Source of the DNA: Streptomyces thinghirensis
GTDB lineage: Bacteria; Actinomycetota; Actinomycetia; Streptomycetales; Streptomycetaceae
DNA length: 64,000 bases
Assembly (NCBI GenBank): GCA_021502835.1
Contig: JAKFGP010000022.1
Location: forward strand, 1-64,000
Direction of reading: 5' to 3'
Below the pieces are notes generated by a model. The model had not been told where the DNA came from. It made no database searches and saw only the letters and a list, made by a program, of their open reading frames with translations. Both the position numbers and the translations under genes were made by a program. Of the stretch, positions 33,252 to 43,618 are shown piece by piece (within the stretch, counting starts at the first letter, position 1; each line of letters begins with the position of its first letter).

Positions 33252-36200
33252 TCATCCCGGCACCACGACCGTACGCCAGTTCCCCGTCCCGAGGTGCAGC
33301 ATGCCCTTGCCCGGGGCGATCTGGCCGCCGACCATGCCGCGGAGACGCGCAGGCCGATGAGGTCGCCGCTGGAGGACTCCTGCGGGCAGAGCAGGATGCC
33401 GCGGCGGGCCTTCTTGGCGTCGACCTGCCAGCCGGAGAAGCCGCTGCACACGTCCTCCTCGTCACCGGCGATGACGAGGGCGAGACCGCGTTCGGCGCCT
33501 CGGGAGACGATCTTCTTCATCTGGCTCTCGGCGTCGCAGTTCTCGAGGATCTCGCCGTCGTCGACGAGGACGGCGATCGGCTCCTCCAGGCTGGCCCGGT
33601 CGATGAGTTCCTCGAACTCGTCCTCGTCGATGTCGTCCCCGGTGAAGACCTTCAGCACGCCCTCCGCACCGTCCAGTTGACGCAACGGCGACTGGCGGGG
33701 CGCGGCGACGACGAGGCGGGTGCCCTGGACGAGGAAGGAGTTCGCGACGTTCATCAGCACCGTGGAGCGGCCCGACTTGGCCGGCCCCGCGATGACGAAC
33801 GCCGGGACACCGTCCGCGAGGTCGGGGCCGAAGCCGACGATCTCGTCGCCGCCGATGCCGACCATCGCCCACAGCTTGGAGCGGGACGCCTCCGGGTCGC
33901 GCAGCTCCCAAGCCTCGGTGAAGGAGATACGGCTGGGCAGGCTGTCGACGCGGAACGGGCGCCGGGCGCGCGGCACATCCGCGTCCCGGGCCGCGGCCGC
34001 CTCGCCGATCGCGGTGATCGCCGCCGCCTGCCCCTGACCGGTGGTGTCCTCGGCGAGCAGCGCGAACTGCGTCTCCGTACCGGCCTCGTTGCGGAAGGCG
34101 CGGCCCGGCGGGATCTCCTCGGGCACCTTGCGGGTCGGGATGCCGAGCGAGGAGAAGTCGCTGCGGTCGGCGAGACGCAGGCCGTACTTGTCCTCGGTGA
34201 GCGTCGCGATCCGGCCGACCAGCAGCGTGCGGTCACCGGTCAGGACCAGGTGGATGCCGATGCTCGCGCCCTCGCGCATCATCGTCTGCAACGCGTCGGT
34301 CAGCGAGCCGTGGTCGACCTCGCCGAGGGTGGGCACCCAGCCCTCCCAACGGTCCAGCAGGACGACGATGTGCGGCAGCCGCTCGTCGTCCTCGACCGCG
34401 GCCCGCTGCTCGCCGATGTCGGCGAAGCCTCCTGTCGGCCAGGAGGTTCTGGCGGCGGTCCATCTCCCCTTGAGCCGGTTGACGAGCCGGACCACCCGCT
34501 CCGTCTGGTTACGGCTGACGACCGCGCCGCAGTGCGGCAGCCGGGTCAGCGCGTTGAGGGCGCCGTTGCCGCAGTCGATGCCGTACAGGTGCACGTCGGC
34601 GGTGGAGTGGGTGCGGGCCAGCGAGCCCGCGATGGTGCGCAGCACCTGGGACCGGCCGCTGCGCGGGCGCCGCCGATCATCAGGTGGCCGAAGCTCGCGA
34701 AGTCGACGACGACCGGGCGGCGCGCCTGGTCGGAGGGCAGGTCCTCGATGCCGTACGGGGCGGGCGGCAGCTTGCCCGGGGCGGCGCCGGCGAAGGCCGG
34801 CACCTCGATCTCGTCCAGCAGCAGCGTCTCGTCCAGCGCCGGCAGCCAGGGCTGTGCTGGGCGGGGATGCCGAGCGAGCTGTTGGCGTCGCGCACCGCGT
34901 CGACGAGCACCCAGGGCCGGTGATCTCGTCGTCCTCGCGGGACTCGGTCTTCGGCTTGGCCAGCGCCGCCCGGCCCAGGTCCTCCCAGCCCAGCGGCCTG
35001 ACCCAGGGCGCGAGCGCGGCCGGGTCGGCGGCACCGGGCCGACGGCCCCCGACCCGCCCGGACTGGAAGGGAACGAGGGAGGCGTGACCCAGCCGCACGT
35101 AGGCGCGGCCCGGTGTGCTCTTGGAGATGTGCCCGGCCTCCGGGGAGTCGATGACGTCGCTCGACTCGCCGCCGTCGGTCACGCGCAGCGCGATACGGAG
35201 GTTGGTGTTGGCGCGGATCTCGGGCGAGACGACACCGCTCGGCCGCTGCGTGGCGAGCAGCAGGTGAATGCCGAGGGACCGCCCTCGCTGGGCGATGTTC
35301 ACGAGCCCGGTCACGAAGTCCGGCAGGTCCCGCACCATGGACGCGAACTCGTCGATGACGATGAGCAGCCGAGGCACGGGAGCGTGCGAGGGGTCTCGTT
35401 TGACGAGGTCCTGATAGTCCTCGATGTCCTTGGCGTCGGCGGCGGCGAGGATGTGCTCGCGCCGCTTCAGCTCGGCGCCCAGCGACTCCAGGGCGCGCTC
35501 GACGAGGTGCGCGTCGAGGTCGGTGACCATGCCGACGGTGTGCGGCAGCTTCACGCAGTCCTTGAACGCGGACCCGCCCTTGTAGTCGACGAGGACGAAG
35601 GTCATGTTCTCGGGCGTGTTCGCGACGGCCAGCGCCGCCACGATGGTCTGCAGCAGCTCCGACTTACCCGAACCGGTCGTACCGGCGATGAGCCCGTGCG
35701 GCCCGTCCTTGCGCATGTCGATGCCGAAGGGACCGTCGTACGACTCACCGATGACGGCCATCGTCGACTGCCCGCCCATCCGCCAGCGCGCGCTGATCGC
35801 GTCGGCCGTCGGCGGCTCCAGCTGGAGCACGTCGAGGAGCCGGCTGGAGCCGGGCAGCGCGGAGTCCTCGGTCTCGCCGCTGATGTCCCGCAGCGCGGAC
35901 AGCGAACGCGTGAGCCGCAGACACCAGGCAGGGGTCACGAAGTCGGGCCGCACGTTCGCGATCCGCTCGGCACCCGCCTCCTCCACCCGCAGCCGCAACT
36001 TCTCGGTCCGCGCCCGCTGCTCGGGCTGGGCGGCGGCCCCGGTGTGCCAGGCCTGGAAGGACGGGAATCCACCGGCGACTGGCTGCGCCTGCTGCTGCTC
36101 GCTCTCCTGCCGCCGCCCCGTCTCCTCGACCTTGGGCTCGGCGACGACGAACGCCTGGCACTCACCGGGCAGGAACCGCTCCTCGGCGTCGAGGCAGAGC

Positions 36201-37928
36201 GCGTACATGGACACGGCCGGCCCTTCGCGCAGCAGCCGCACCACCCCCGGCAGGGACCGCAACCGCCGCGACCCGTCCCATACGACGACGATGTCCGGGT
36301 CGCTGAAGGTCGCCCCGGGCCACCCTTCTGCTGGGCGGCCTTCTTGCGCGCGTCGAGGATCTGCGTCAGCTCACCGATGCGGGCGCCGACGGTCTCGGCG
36401 TCGGTGCCGATGAGGATGTTGACGTCCTGGCCGCCGGAGGGCCGGGAGTGCGGCAGCCAGCGGACCCAGTCCCACTCGGTCTGGGCGGAGTTCTCGCTCA
36501 GTACGTAGAACTGCACGTCCATGGGGCTGTGCAGCGCGGCGGTCTGCGCGACGGCCCACCGCCCCAGCGACCGGGCGGAGTCCCCGGGCCCCGCGATGCC
36601 GATGACACCGAGGCCGCGCAGGGAGAGGGCGACGGGAGCGTCCTCGATCTTCCAGGTGACCTGCCGGCGGTGGTCGTCCTGCTCGGGGTCGTCGAGCACG
36701 ACCTCGGAGGGCAACTGCCCCGTGCCCACCCTCAGCAGCAGATGGTCCCGGTCCGTCCGCCGCCGCTCCCACAACCGCGTCCGGGGCCCCGTCCCCACCG
36801 ACAGCACGACCGCCGGATCGGGAATGGCATGCCGCCGGTCGTTCCGCTCGGTGACGAGCGCGTCCTGCGCGTCCTTCTCGATCCGCTCCTTCTGCTCCTC
36901 GTACTCCTCGACCTGCTTGGCGTGGGACTTGCGCCCGTGCTTCTTGTCGTTGAAGTAGTTGGCGAAGAGCAGAATGGGACTGAGTCCCGCCATGATCAGG
37001 TAGTACCAGCGCCCGAAGATCGCCACGGCCACGACCGCGCCGACGATCGGCGTGAACGCCATCAGCCAGGGCAGCGGCCGGGGTTCGTACTCGCGGGGCG
37101 GCGACGGCAGCCGGAAGTTGGTCTGCTGCCCGGCGGACGCAGCCGAGGCGGCCGGTTGTAGTCGAGCCCGACGCCGTCCTCGGACCACTTCAGCGCCGCG
37201 TTGGGCGGCGAGTACCGGGCGAGTTCGAGAAGCGAGTTCCCGACCGCTATCTGAGCCCCGAGCGGCCACTCGTCCCGGCCCCGACCCTTGTCCCGTTCCT
37301 TGTCCCGGTCCCGGCCCTTGGCGCGATCCCCTGTCCCGGCGCTTGTCGCCTTTGTCCCGGCCCTTGTCCCGGCCCCTTGTCCCCGTCCTTGTCCGGGTCC
37401 GTCATGGGCTCGCCGTCGAGGGTGACGCCCTCCTTGTCGGAGTGCACGGCGACCTTGCAGGTGCCGTCGGTGGCCACGGAGAGGGTGAGAGCACGCGCGT
37501 CGACTTCCGGATCGTCGATACGGATGTACGACGCCGCCCCGCTGCCGATGTCGTACTTCCCCACGCCGAGCCGGTGCACGAACCCGGCGCCCGGCCCGCC
37601 GACGACACGCAACTCGACCAGCCCGCTGGGCTCCCCGGGCAGGCACCCCGACGGATCCTGGAGCGAGACGACCGCGCCTTCGCGAAGCGGCGACCCGATG
37701 ACCGTGGCCGACGGATCGACGGCATACCCGTCGACGTAGACGAGCGGCGCGTTGCCCGCGCCGCCCTGCCGCTGATGCCCGATGGGAATGACCTGCGCAC
37801 CCGCGACACCGACCTGCTTGGCCAGCTCCTCGGCGATGTCCCCCACGGTGGACTCCGGGATCGGCATCGAGCACGACGTCGGCGGTGCCCCCGCCGAACG
37901 GGTCGACGACGGTCAGGCTCAGTCGCAC
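33252..37928 (-). CDS. eccC: FHA-domain EccC: FtsK/SpoIIIE ATPase of type VII secretion
   Basis: This protein of about 1,559 residues starts with GTG 37928 (VRLSLTVVDPFGGGTADVVL). Domains in order: an N-terminal ubiquitin-like/FHA region (LVELRVVGGPGAGFVHRLGV, with the FHA core at about 110-190); a charged Asp/Lys/Arg/Gly linker; two membrane helices (PLPWLMAFTPIVGAVVAVAI and YYLIMAGLSPILLFANYF); then three ATPase domains. ATPase 1 has a full Walker A (GTTGSGKSELLQ) and VDYKGGSAF. ATPase 2 and ATPase 3 have degenerate loops (GGARSGRS-like and GPAKSGRS). LLATQRPSGVVSPEI and the ending GTGNWRTVVVPG are typical of EccC. About eight shifts occur. In known systems EccC recruits WXG100 substrates and powers export. 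No eccB, eccD, eccE or mycP is in the window. Confidence 0.93.
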
Positions 37929-38214
37929 GCTTGTCCTCCCCAAACGGCCCCTGCGGCCGCTTCCGCAACACGGCTCACAGTCCAAGCGACGATATCCGTT
38001 GGGTGTCGCGGTGCGGCAACAGGGAGGTGACCGAACGTTCCCGAAGGCAATGCAGGGATGTGACACCACAAGCCACCCCCGTAAGCTGCTGCCACAAGAG
38101 CGGACGATCACACCGGTCGCTACACGCGCCCGGTTTGACCGGTGCGCCGGTTCGATCCGCAAACAAGGAGCCACGGGGGTTGGCCCTGCGGCGTTGTGGA
38201 GAGGAAGCGGCTTC
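37929..38214. promoter_or_regulatory. Divergent promoter region, eccC / WXG100
   Basis: This 286 nt gap separates the divergent eccC and WXG100 genes. I see no gene in it. The stretch 37976-38095 is AT-richer than average, and GACCGGTGCGCCGGTTCG at 38138-38155 forms an imperfect palindrome near the WXG100 side. The ribosome site GAGGAAGCGG precedes the WXG100 ATG. Confidence 0.4.
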
Positions 38215-38513
38215 ATGGCCAAAGACCTTGACATCACATACCAGGACATGCGGGATGCGGCCAAGCATGTCGTGAAGGAGAAGGAAAAGCTCCAGGAAAA
38301 GCTCGACGGCCTCCGCAAGTACATCGCCAACCTGGTCGAGTCGGCTACGTCACGAAGTCCTCCTCGAAGGCCTTCGACGAGAACTTCGACGAGTTCACCA
38401 AGGGCGCCAAGACCACCCTCGACGGCCTCGACGGCATGGGCGACTACCTGACCATGGCCGCCGACAAGTTCGAGCAGATCGACGAGGAACTGGCGAAGCA
38501 GGCGCGGAAGTGA
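38215..38513 (+). CDS. WXG100-like (Esx) small secreted protein
   Basis: This helical-hairpin protein of about 99 residues starts MAKDLDITYQDMRDAAKHVV at ATG 38215. A long helix (KEKEKLQEKLDGLRKYIANL) is followed by a turn, then KAFDENFDEFTKGAKTTLDG and LTMAADKFEQIDEELAKQA. Length and pattern fit EsxA/EsxB relatives, but the WXG motif itself is replaced by a Gly-Tyr-Val-like turn. One shift occurs near 38345. It is divergent from eccC and is its most likely direct substrate. Confidence 0.85.
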
Positions 38514-38663
38514 CGCTCGCCTGAAGCGTTGTACGACGGTGTGGCGAGGCACGACGCGTGCTTCGCCGCACCGGAGCCGGCACGTCTCAACCGTGAGTCA
38601 ATCCCGGAAGTCCTCGGGGTGAGCAGAATCTCGCCGGGATCGGGCAGCCAACTCATACGCGAC

Positions 38664-39984
38664 TCAGGGCTTCAGCACCTGCACACCGGCACCGGCAAGT
38701 GTGTCGACGATGGACCCCGCCCGCGGAGACCGGAACTCGATCGCCTCTCCTGAGCGGAGGAGGACGTCCACCGAGTCCGCGGCCCACGCCGCGCCGCTGG
38801 GGGTAAGGATCACACCTCCACTTCGCCGAGCGAAACGTCGAGAGCCGCCCCGTCCGTACCCCGCAGGCGCAGCGCTCCGCCGTCGACCGCCAGGGCACCC
38901 GTACGGGAGGGCCCGGCGTCCCAACTGGACGGCCCGGCAGTGTCGGCTGCCCCGGGCTGCGTCTCCGCCAGTCCGTAGCGCACGGGGTACACAGCGGTCC
39001 CTGGAGGGAAGGACGAAGTGAGGGCGCGTGCGGCGACATCGAGTTCGGTCCGCTCACGGCGGCGCATGAGCAAGACCTTGGGCAGCCCCAGTGCCAGCAC
39101 GGCTGCGGCGAGCGCGGCTGCGACCGCGAGGCCGAGGGCCTCCTCGGGACGTACGACGACGAAGACCAGGGTGACGATGACGGCCGGCGCCAAGAGCGCG
39201 GCGTAGAGCAGCGCCGGGTGGACGCCGGGCGGACGCGTCACCGCGCCGCCGGCGGCCGTCGGTGCTTGTCCGAGCCGCGCGCGCTGCTGTTGCCGCCGCC
39301 GGGCCCGGACTCGCTCCAGTCGCTCGCGCGTGGACCAGCCATAACGTCCGGCGTACTTCCTGGCAGTACTCCAGGCGAGGAGCCCAGCCATGACAAGGCA
39401 GGGCAGAAGGGCGAGGACCTTGGGGTCGGACACGTCGGCGAGGACGGCCACTGAGAGGACGACCACCAGGACGAGCACGACGGCCGCGTAGAAGAAGCGG
39501 CCGTGCGGATACCCCTGTACGCCGTACTGGGTGGGGAATTCCGCGTCGTGTCCGCGTTCCACGGCAGCCCACTCCCGCATCAGTGTGAAGCGCCGGCTCG
39601 AGCGCCTCCGCAGCCCGCGCAGTACAGCCAAGGCCGGTAGGGCGAGTACGGCAAGCAGTACAAGGCCCAGCACCAGCGACACCGCGACGTCGGTGGTCTC
39701 GCTGCCCTCCGCCTCCGCGGCGTCGACGACCATCACCGGCACCACCCCGGCGACGAACGTCACCACGACAGCACAGACGAGGAAGGCGAGAGCCCGAGCA
39801 CGCGGGAGAGGTCCTCGCGGACCAGAGCGGCGAGGGCTTCCTGCTGCTCTCGCACACGTGAGGCACGATCCGGCCAGTCGGCGACAGCCCGAGGCGCATC
39901 CGGCAGTGGGGCGGCCCGGAAGGGTGAGGGCCGGTTCTGCCTTCCCTGTTGACTGTCCGTGGTGTTCGTCATGTCCATTCCCAT
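38664..39984 (-). CDS. Polytopic membrane protein of T7SS module A
   Basis: This protein of about 440 residues is assembled from three frames. It has a soluble N-terminus (RAAPLPDAPRAVADWPDRAS) and two helices (VCAVVVTFVAGVVPVMVVDA, LVLGLVLLAVLALPALAVLR). Two more helices follow (FYAAVVLVLVVVLSVAVLA, VLALLPCLVMAGLLAW), then a basic loop and two further helices (LLYAALLAPAVIVTLVFVVV and a Leu/Ala-rich one). The soluble C-terminus ends in an immunoglobulin-like or PH-like part (GSIVDTLAGAGVQVLKP). The start is uncertain: a GTG at 40002 overlaps the upstream stop, while ATG codons lie at 39984 and 39972. The upstream partner gene is probably co-transcribed. No family was recognised; permease or membrane platform roles are both possible. 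Confidence 0.65.
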
Positions 39985-39998
39985 GTTGTCCGCGCGCG

Positions 39999-40649
39999 TC
40001 ACTCAGTACTCGAAGGGGTGAAGACCGAGTGGCCGGCGATGACCGCGACCAGGCCGGCCAGCTCTCGGACCTGATCCGGGTCCAGGCAGGTTCCGATGAC
40101 AAGGAGGCCTCTGCCGCCGTCGGACGGGCAGGAGAGAACTCCTGCGAGACCTGTCCGCACATCCGAAGCAGACTCGCTCTCCCAGTCGCTCGGTGGCCGT
40201 ACCGGCGGCTGCGCGATGAAACCGAAGCCGAGGCCCATGTCCGTGGAAAAGCGCTCGACATACGAGGTCGCGCCGGCGAATTGCTCGTCGAACACCTTCG
40301 ACAACAGCGCGCCGAGATCCAGTTCATCGGGGCGGCCAGGCACGGCCACCACCCCACCGTAGACCTGCCAGACCGCCTGGGCGCCGGTACTGGGGAGAGA
40401 GGCGGTGATAACCCCGTACATGATCACACCGTCGGCGAAATAGCGGTCGTAGCAGTAGAGCAGGCCGTCCGTGAATTCTTCCCTGCGCTCGGCCGAAGTG
40501 TCCGGATAGGTACGACGGACGAGATCGGCGCACCGCTCCCGTGTGGCGTCCCTGTCCGTTCCGTCGGCCATCAGGTCGAACCAGTCCGGTGGGACGAAGA
40601 GCTGGATCTCTCCAGGTTCGATGTCCGGTGTCTCGGTGTCAGTACTCAA
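39999..40649 (-). CDS. Partner protein of T7SS module A
   Basis: This soluble protein of about 216 residues with an intact frame starts at TTG 40649, which overlaps the stop of the WXG-type gene upstream (TTGA). The N-terminus EIQLFVPPDWFDLMADG resembles that of the partner at 44219 (NLVPPPGWDTIPL). Alternating strands such as GVIMYGVITASLPS and VWQVYGGVVAVPG and a final helix (VRELAGLVAVIAGH) suggest a mixed alpha/beta fold. The coupling to the upstream gene suggests a dedicated chaperone or immunity-type partner, similar in role to EspG; this is inference from order alone. Confidence 0.7.
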   Translation of the reverse strand: MSTDTETPDIEPGEIQLFVPPDWFDLMADGTDRDATRERCADLVRRTYPDTSAERREEFTDGLLYCYDRYFADGVIMYGVITASLPSTGAQAVWQVYGGVVAVPGRPDELDLGALLSKVFDEQFAGATSYVERFSTDMGLGFGFIAQPPVRPPSDWESESASDVRTGLAGVLSCPSDGGRGLLVIGTCLDPDQVRELAGLVAVIAGHSVFTPSSTE

Positions 40650-41807
40650 TTGGAGACCTTGGGCTTCGGAGTCAGAGGACCGAAGTCCCACGAGAAGATC
40701 TTGCCGAGCGTTTCGACGCTGTCACCGCTGCCCTCTGCCGTCATGACATTGCCGGTCCACGTGGTGAAGTAGCCGCCCGTTCGCCACAGGAATTCGGTGT
40801 GCCCCATGGCGTACGACGTGGAAGCCAACTGGAAATAACCCATCGGCAGTTCCTGTGCCGGACCGATCAACTGAGGCACCATGCGTGTGGGGGCTCCGGA
40901 AGCCTTGGCCGCGGCGAGCACGCCTTCACCGATCTTCGCCCCGACCTTGCCCAGCCCGAACCCGACGGCGTCCATGATGACGTCCTTGGTCAGCAGCGCC
41001 TCCCGAAGCTGCCTGTCGTGCCTACGGCGGAGAGGTAGTGGGCACCGAGCGCGACACCGGCGAGGACGAGAGACGCCGCGCCGAGGAACTGGAGGCCCGG
41101 CACGAGCGCCAGCAGTCCCGTGACCGCGCTCAACAGGCCGGCGATGTCGCCGATGAGGTCCAGGAGCGGAGCCAGCTTGCCCAGCAGCTCGATCGCCTGG
41201 TCGTGCAGCCAGGCCGCCGCATCGGCGATGGAGTCGAGCGCGTTCCCGATGGCCTCGCCGAGCTTGTCCCAGAATCCCGGCTCGTTCGGCGCGATGTCGA
41301 TGGCCTTCTGCAACCGTTTGGCGGCGTTGCGGCCCTCTTCCTCGTAGTCGGAGTGAAGAGTGCGGGCGCGTTTGCGCACGTCTTCGACGGGGTCCGTCTC
41401 GTCGGCGCTCCCGGGCGAGGGCTTCTTCTCCGCCTCGGAACCGCCCTTGTCCTTGGACTTGTCCGCAGCGGACTTGGCCTCGGCGGCCTCTCGCTCGAGA
41501 CTGCGGGCTTTCTTCGCTTGTCCTCCATATAGCTGGACCAGCCCTGGATGACGCCCTTCGCCTTGTCGAAGGAGTCGTAGGCATCCACGACTTTCGGTCG
41601 GAAGTCGTCGTCGAGCAGTTCCCGGAAGGCGATGGCGGCCTTTCCACGCCAGTCGCCCTTGGCTGCTCCGTCCAGGACCTTCTTGATCTCGCCGAGTGCT
41701 TCTGCCGTGTGGCGAATGGAGTCGGAGACCTTGTCCACGGCGATGTGGTCCCCGGGGCACGGAACGAAACCCAGCGCAGGGAAGTCATCGAGGGTAGGCG
41801 CGCTCAC
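40646..41807 (-). CDS. WXG-domain/coiled-coil/membrane protein, module A
   Basis: This protein of about 387 residues starts at GTG 41807, overlapping the stop of the small gene upstream (GTGA). The N-terminal region reads ALGFVPCPGDHIAVDKVSDS and AAKGDWRGKAAIAFRELLDD. The P-x-P-G-D motif followed by W-x-G-K is the pattern of the putative type VII secretion-signal domain. A long charged coiled coil (SLEREAAEAKSAADKSKDKG) and Gly/Leu-rich hydrophobic helices (IAGLLSAVTGLLALVPGLQF) follow. The unique C-terminal domain ends TGNVMTAEGSGDSVETLGKI. Three shifts occur. No toxin motif was recognised at the C-terminus. Confidence 0.78.
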
Positions 41808-42103
41808 TTCTTCTTGGCCGCCTCGGAAAGTGCGTCGGCAAGGTCCAAGTCGAGTTGGGTGAACGTCTTCTCGATCGTGTCGAGAGTCTTGGCAGCGCCC
41901 TTGGAGAACTTGCGCAACTGCTTGATTCCGTACTCCCACTCCTCGCCGAACTCCTCCATGCGATGCTCGAGCTGAGAGGCGCCCATCGCCTTCGCGTCGA
42001 TGTCCGCCATCGCGCGGATCGGCTTGGCGAAGAGGTCGTCGATGTGTCCGAGGTTGTAACGCACCCGGTCCAGCATCTCGCCGTCGATGTACAAGTCACT
42101 CAT
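41804..42103 (-). CDS. Small WXG100-like protein, module A
   Basis: This protein of 99 residues has an intact frame and starts MSDLYIDGEMLDRVRYNLGH at ATG 42103; the longer frame upstream lacks a ribosome site. It has two helices around FGEEWEYGIKQLRKFSKGAA, with Trp-Glu-Tyr-Gly at the turn in place of WXG. The same W-x-Y-G turn occurs in the module C protein at 53601 (SWDYGFGQLSKLTKG). It is the first gene of module A, 110 nt downstream of the shared palindrome. Confidence 0.8.
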   Translation of the reverse strand: MSDLYIDGEMLDRVRYNLGHIDDLFAKPIRAMADIDAKAMGASQLEHRMEEFGEEWEYGIKQLRKFSKGAAKTLDTIEKTFTQLDLDLADALSEAAKKK

Positions 42104-42507
42104 GGAGCCCCGCGGAGATGTCAGCTGCACTGCAGTGCCGCCCTTCTGCTCTCACCGCAAGCACGGGGGCGGGAGGACAGGCGCTGGTGACGGTAGCGCT
42201 GACATGCGGTGTTTCGCCACCGCGAAGTACCTTGCAAATCGTGCTCAACTGGTTGATACCCCCGAGTGGGGTGTCATCGAAGTGATCACACGTTGCAGGC
42301 CGAGGCGCTCGGTGAACTCCGACTTGCCGCGCAGCCGCAGAACAGTTCGACCAGCGTCTGGATGAACTCGGTGCGCCGCTCAGGTCACGAGGTCGGCCGA
42401 CGAATCGGTGTCCACACTGCCGGTCATTGCTGAGTGAAACACTGCTGTCCGACTCGGGTCAGTCACGTCGGACCTTCTACGTGACCCAGAACCCGAGGCC
42501 GAGGAGA
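42104..42507. promoter_or_regulatory. Module A promoter region with palindrome and a gene remnant
   Basis: The minus strand carries the palindrome TTCGC-N4-GCGAA at 42213-42226, also present before modules B and C. A hairpin, ACCCC-cgagt-GGGGT, lies at 42261-42275. From about 42300 to 42440 the sequence resembles broken pieces of the 43619-44300 region: the stretch encoding GKSEF and the stretch GAACAGTTCGACCAG both recur, but with the intervening part missing. I read this as a degraded copy of the partner/VDTDADP gene pair. Confidence 0.55.
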
Positions 42508-42846
42508 TCAGGACTTCGGCCTCTGAAGGTAATGGCCCGCCGTCTCGAACGTTCGCTGACACATCCGGGGCCGTCGAATCCCGCCGTGTTGCCCGGAGGC
42601 CACGCCTCCGGCCTTGCAGGTGCTCGTCAACGAGAGCTCCACCACATCCGCAGGGAGTACACCTCCTGCCGCTGCCAACAGGACACCCAGTACGGTGAAG
42701 TGTCTCGGCGAGGTGGTCGCCAGAAGCCACCCACCACCGAACAGAGACATGAGTCCTCCGCCAGCCATGAGAAGCCTGTAGCCGGCATCAGGGGATACTC
42801 CCTGGTGGGATTCACGGCATGCTCGTCTCACTCTTCTCCGGTACAT
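42508..42846 (-). CDS. Possible small membrane protein
   Basis: An open frame of up to 112 residues contains two good hydrophobic helices, LLMAGGGLMSLFGGGWLLAT and TVLGVLLAAAGGVLPADVVE, joined by a short basic loop. Protein-like composition supports coding, but the start is uncertain and the C-terminal part is less convincing. No family was recognised. It lies between the module A promoter and the last gene of module B. Confidence 0.4.
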   Translation of the reverse strand: MYRRRVRRACRESHQGVSPDAGYRLLMAGGGLMSLFGGGWLLATTSPRHFTVLGVLLAAAGGVLPADVVELSLTSTCKAGGVASGQHGGIRRPRMCQRTFETAGHYLQRPKS

Positions 42847-42921
42847 ACTGGACGTGCGTGGCTGAGGCCGGGGTCAGCTCACCGCTTGCATCCGCCCCAG
42901 GCGGCGCCGGTCAATGGAGCG

Positions 42922-43557
42922 CCTCACATGGGGAGCCGAAGCGTTCGCGCGAAGGCGTCCATGGGCTCCATGGCCGCGGCGATCACTTCCGGATCGTCGT
43001 GGTGCGTGCGGAGCAGGACGTCGGGGGAGGCCGGGCGACGTGTGCCAGTGGTACGTCACCGAGGTCATCATGATGGCGCTGTCCGCCGGGTAGGAGCGGG
43101 TGACGCGGATCCCGTCCGCGCCCAGGTGCGGGGATGCGAAAGCAACACTGCCGGTTCGTTGCTGCCACTCGGGGATGTCCGGGTGCGGCACGGTGAGCGC
43201 GGTGAGGCCCTCGCAGGAGGCCGCGTCAGGGGCCTCGCAGTGGAAGCGGGTGGCGTGCATCACCAGGGGCATGTGGGTGAGCGGAACGGGGTGGTAGATG
43301 AACGCCTCGTCGACCTGGAGCTTGTCCCGGAGCGTGACGATCGTCTGCTCGTAGAAGGTCTTGTGGAAGCGGCGGAGTCTGCGGGTGAGCTCGATGTCGT
43401 GAATGGCGGCCAGGCCGGTCAGGTGAAGGTCCAGCCATTCCTTGAAGTTCTTCTTGTCGATCTGGAGGTGAAGATAGCCCCAGAGGTCTGGGTTGGCATC
43501 CGTGTCGACGTGGAGCGGTGCGCCGAGGTCGTCGCTCCACAGAGTGCCCTCGGACAT
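42922..43557 (-). CDS. VDTDANPD-family protein, second copy
   Basis: This soluble protein of about 210 residues starts MSEGTLWSDDLGAPLHVDTD at ATG 43557. It is a tandem paralogue of the next gene upstream: both have an HVDTDANPDLW/VDTDADPGLW start, an EWLDL helix, a middle part around FHKTFYEQTIVTLRDKLQVD, and a C-terminal strand-rich part (IMMTSVTYHWH). One shift near 43035 hides the true end (AFARTLRLPM, TGA at 42922). Function is unknown. Presence only in module B and as remnants elsewhere suggests gain and loss. Confidence 0.7.
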
Positions 43558-43618
43558 GGGGGCTCGCTCTCTTCGGGGAAACGGCAGAAGGGCGCCTTCA
43601 GGCGTGGCTCCAGCGGAA

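Noticed and set aside
32129..36262. A 1,377-codon open frame on the minus strand running past the eccC stop
   Set aside because: The portion beyond 33252 is out of the EccC frame and antisense to the kinase gene; EccC ends with WRTVVVPG at 33252.
33677..36508. A 943-codon plus-strand open frame
   Set aside because: It is antisense to eccC, with Arg/Gly/Pro-rich composition typical of a GC-rich shadow.
38215..38513. Calling the protein a classical EsxA with a WXG motif
   Set aside because: Length and hairpin pattern fit, but no W-x-G is present, so only WXG100-like is supported.
42087..42365. Plus-strand open frame over the module A promoter
   Set aside because: It crosses the promoter palindrome and the remnant and has no ribosome site or family similarity.
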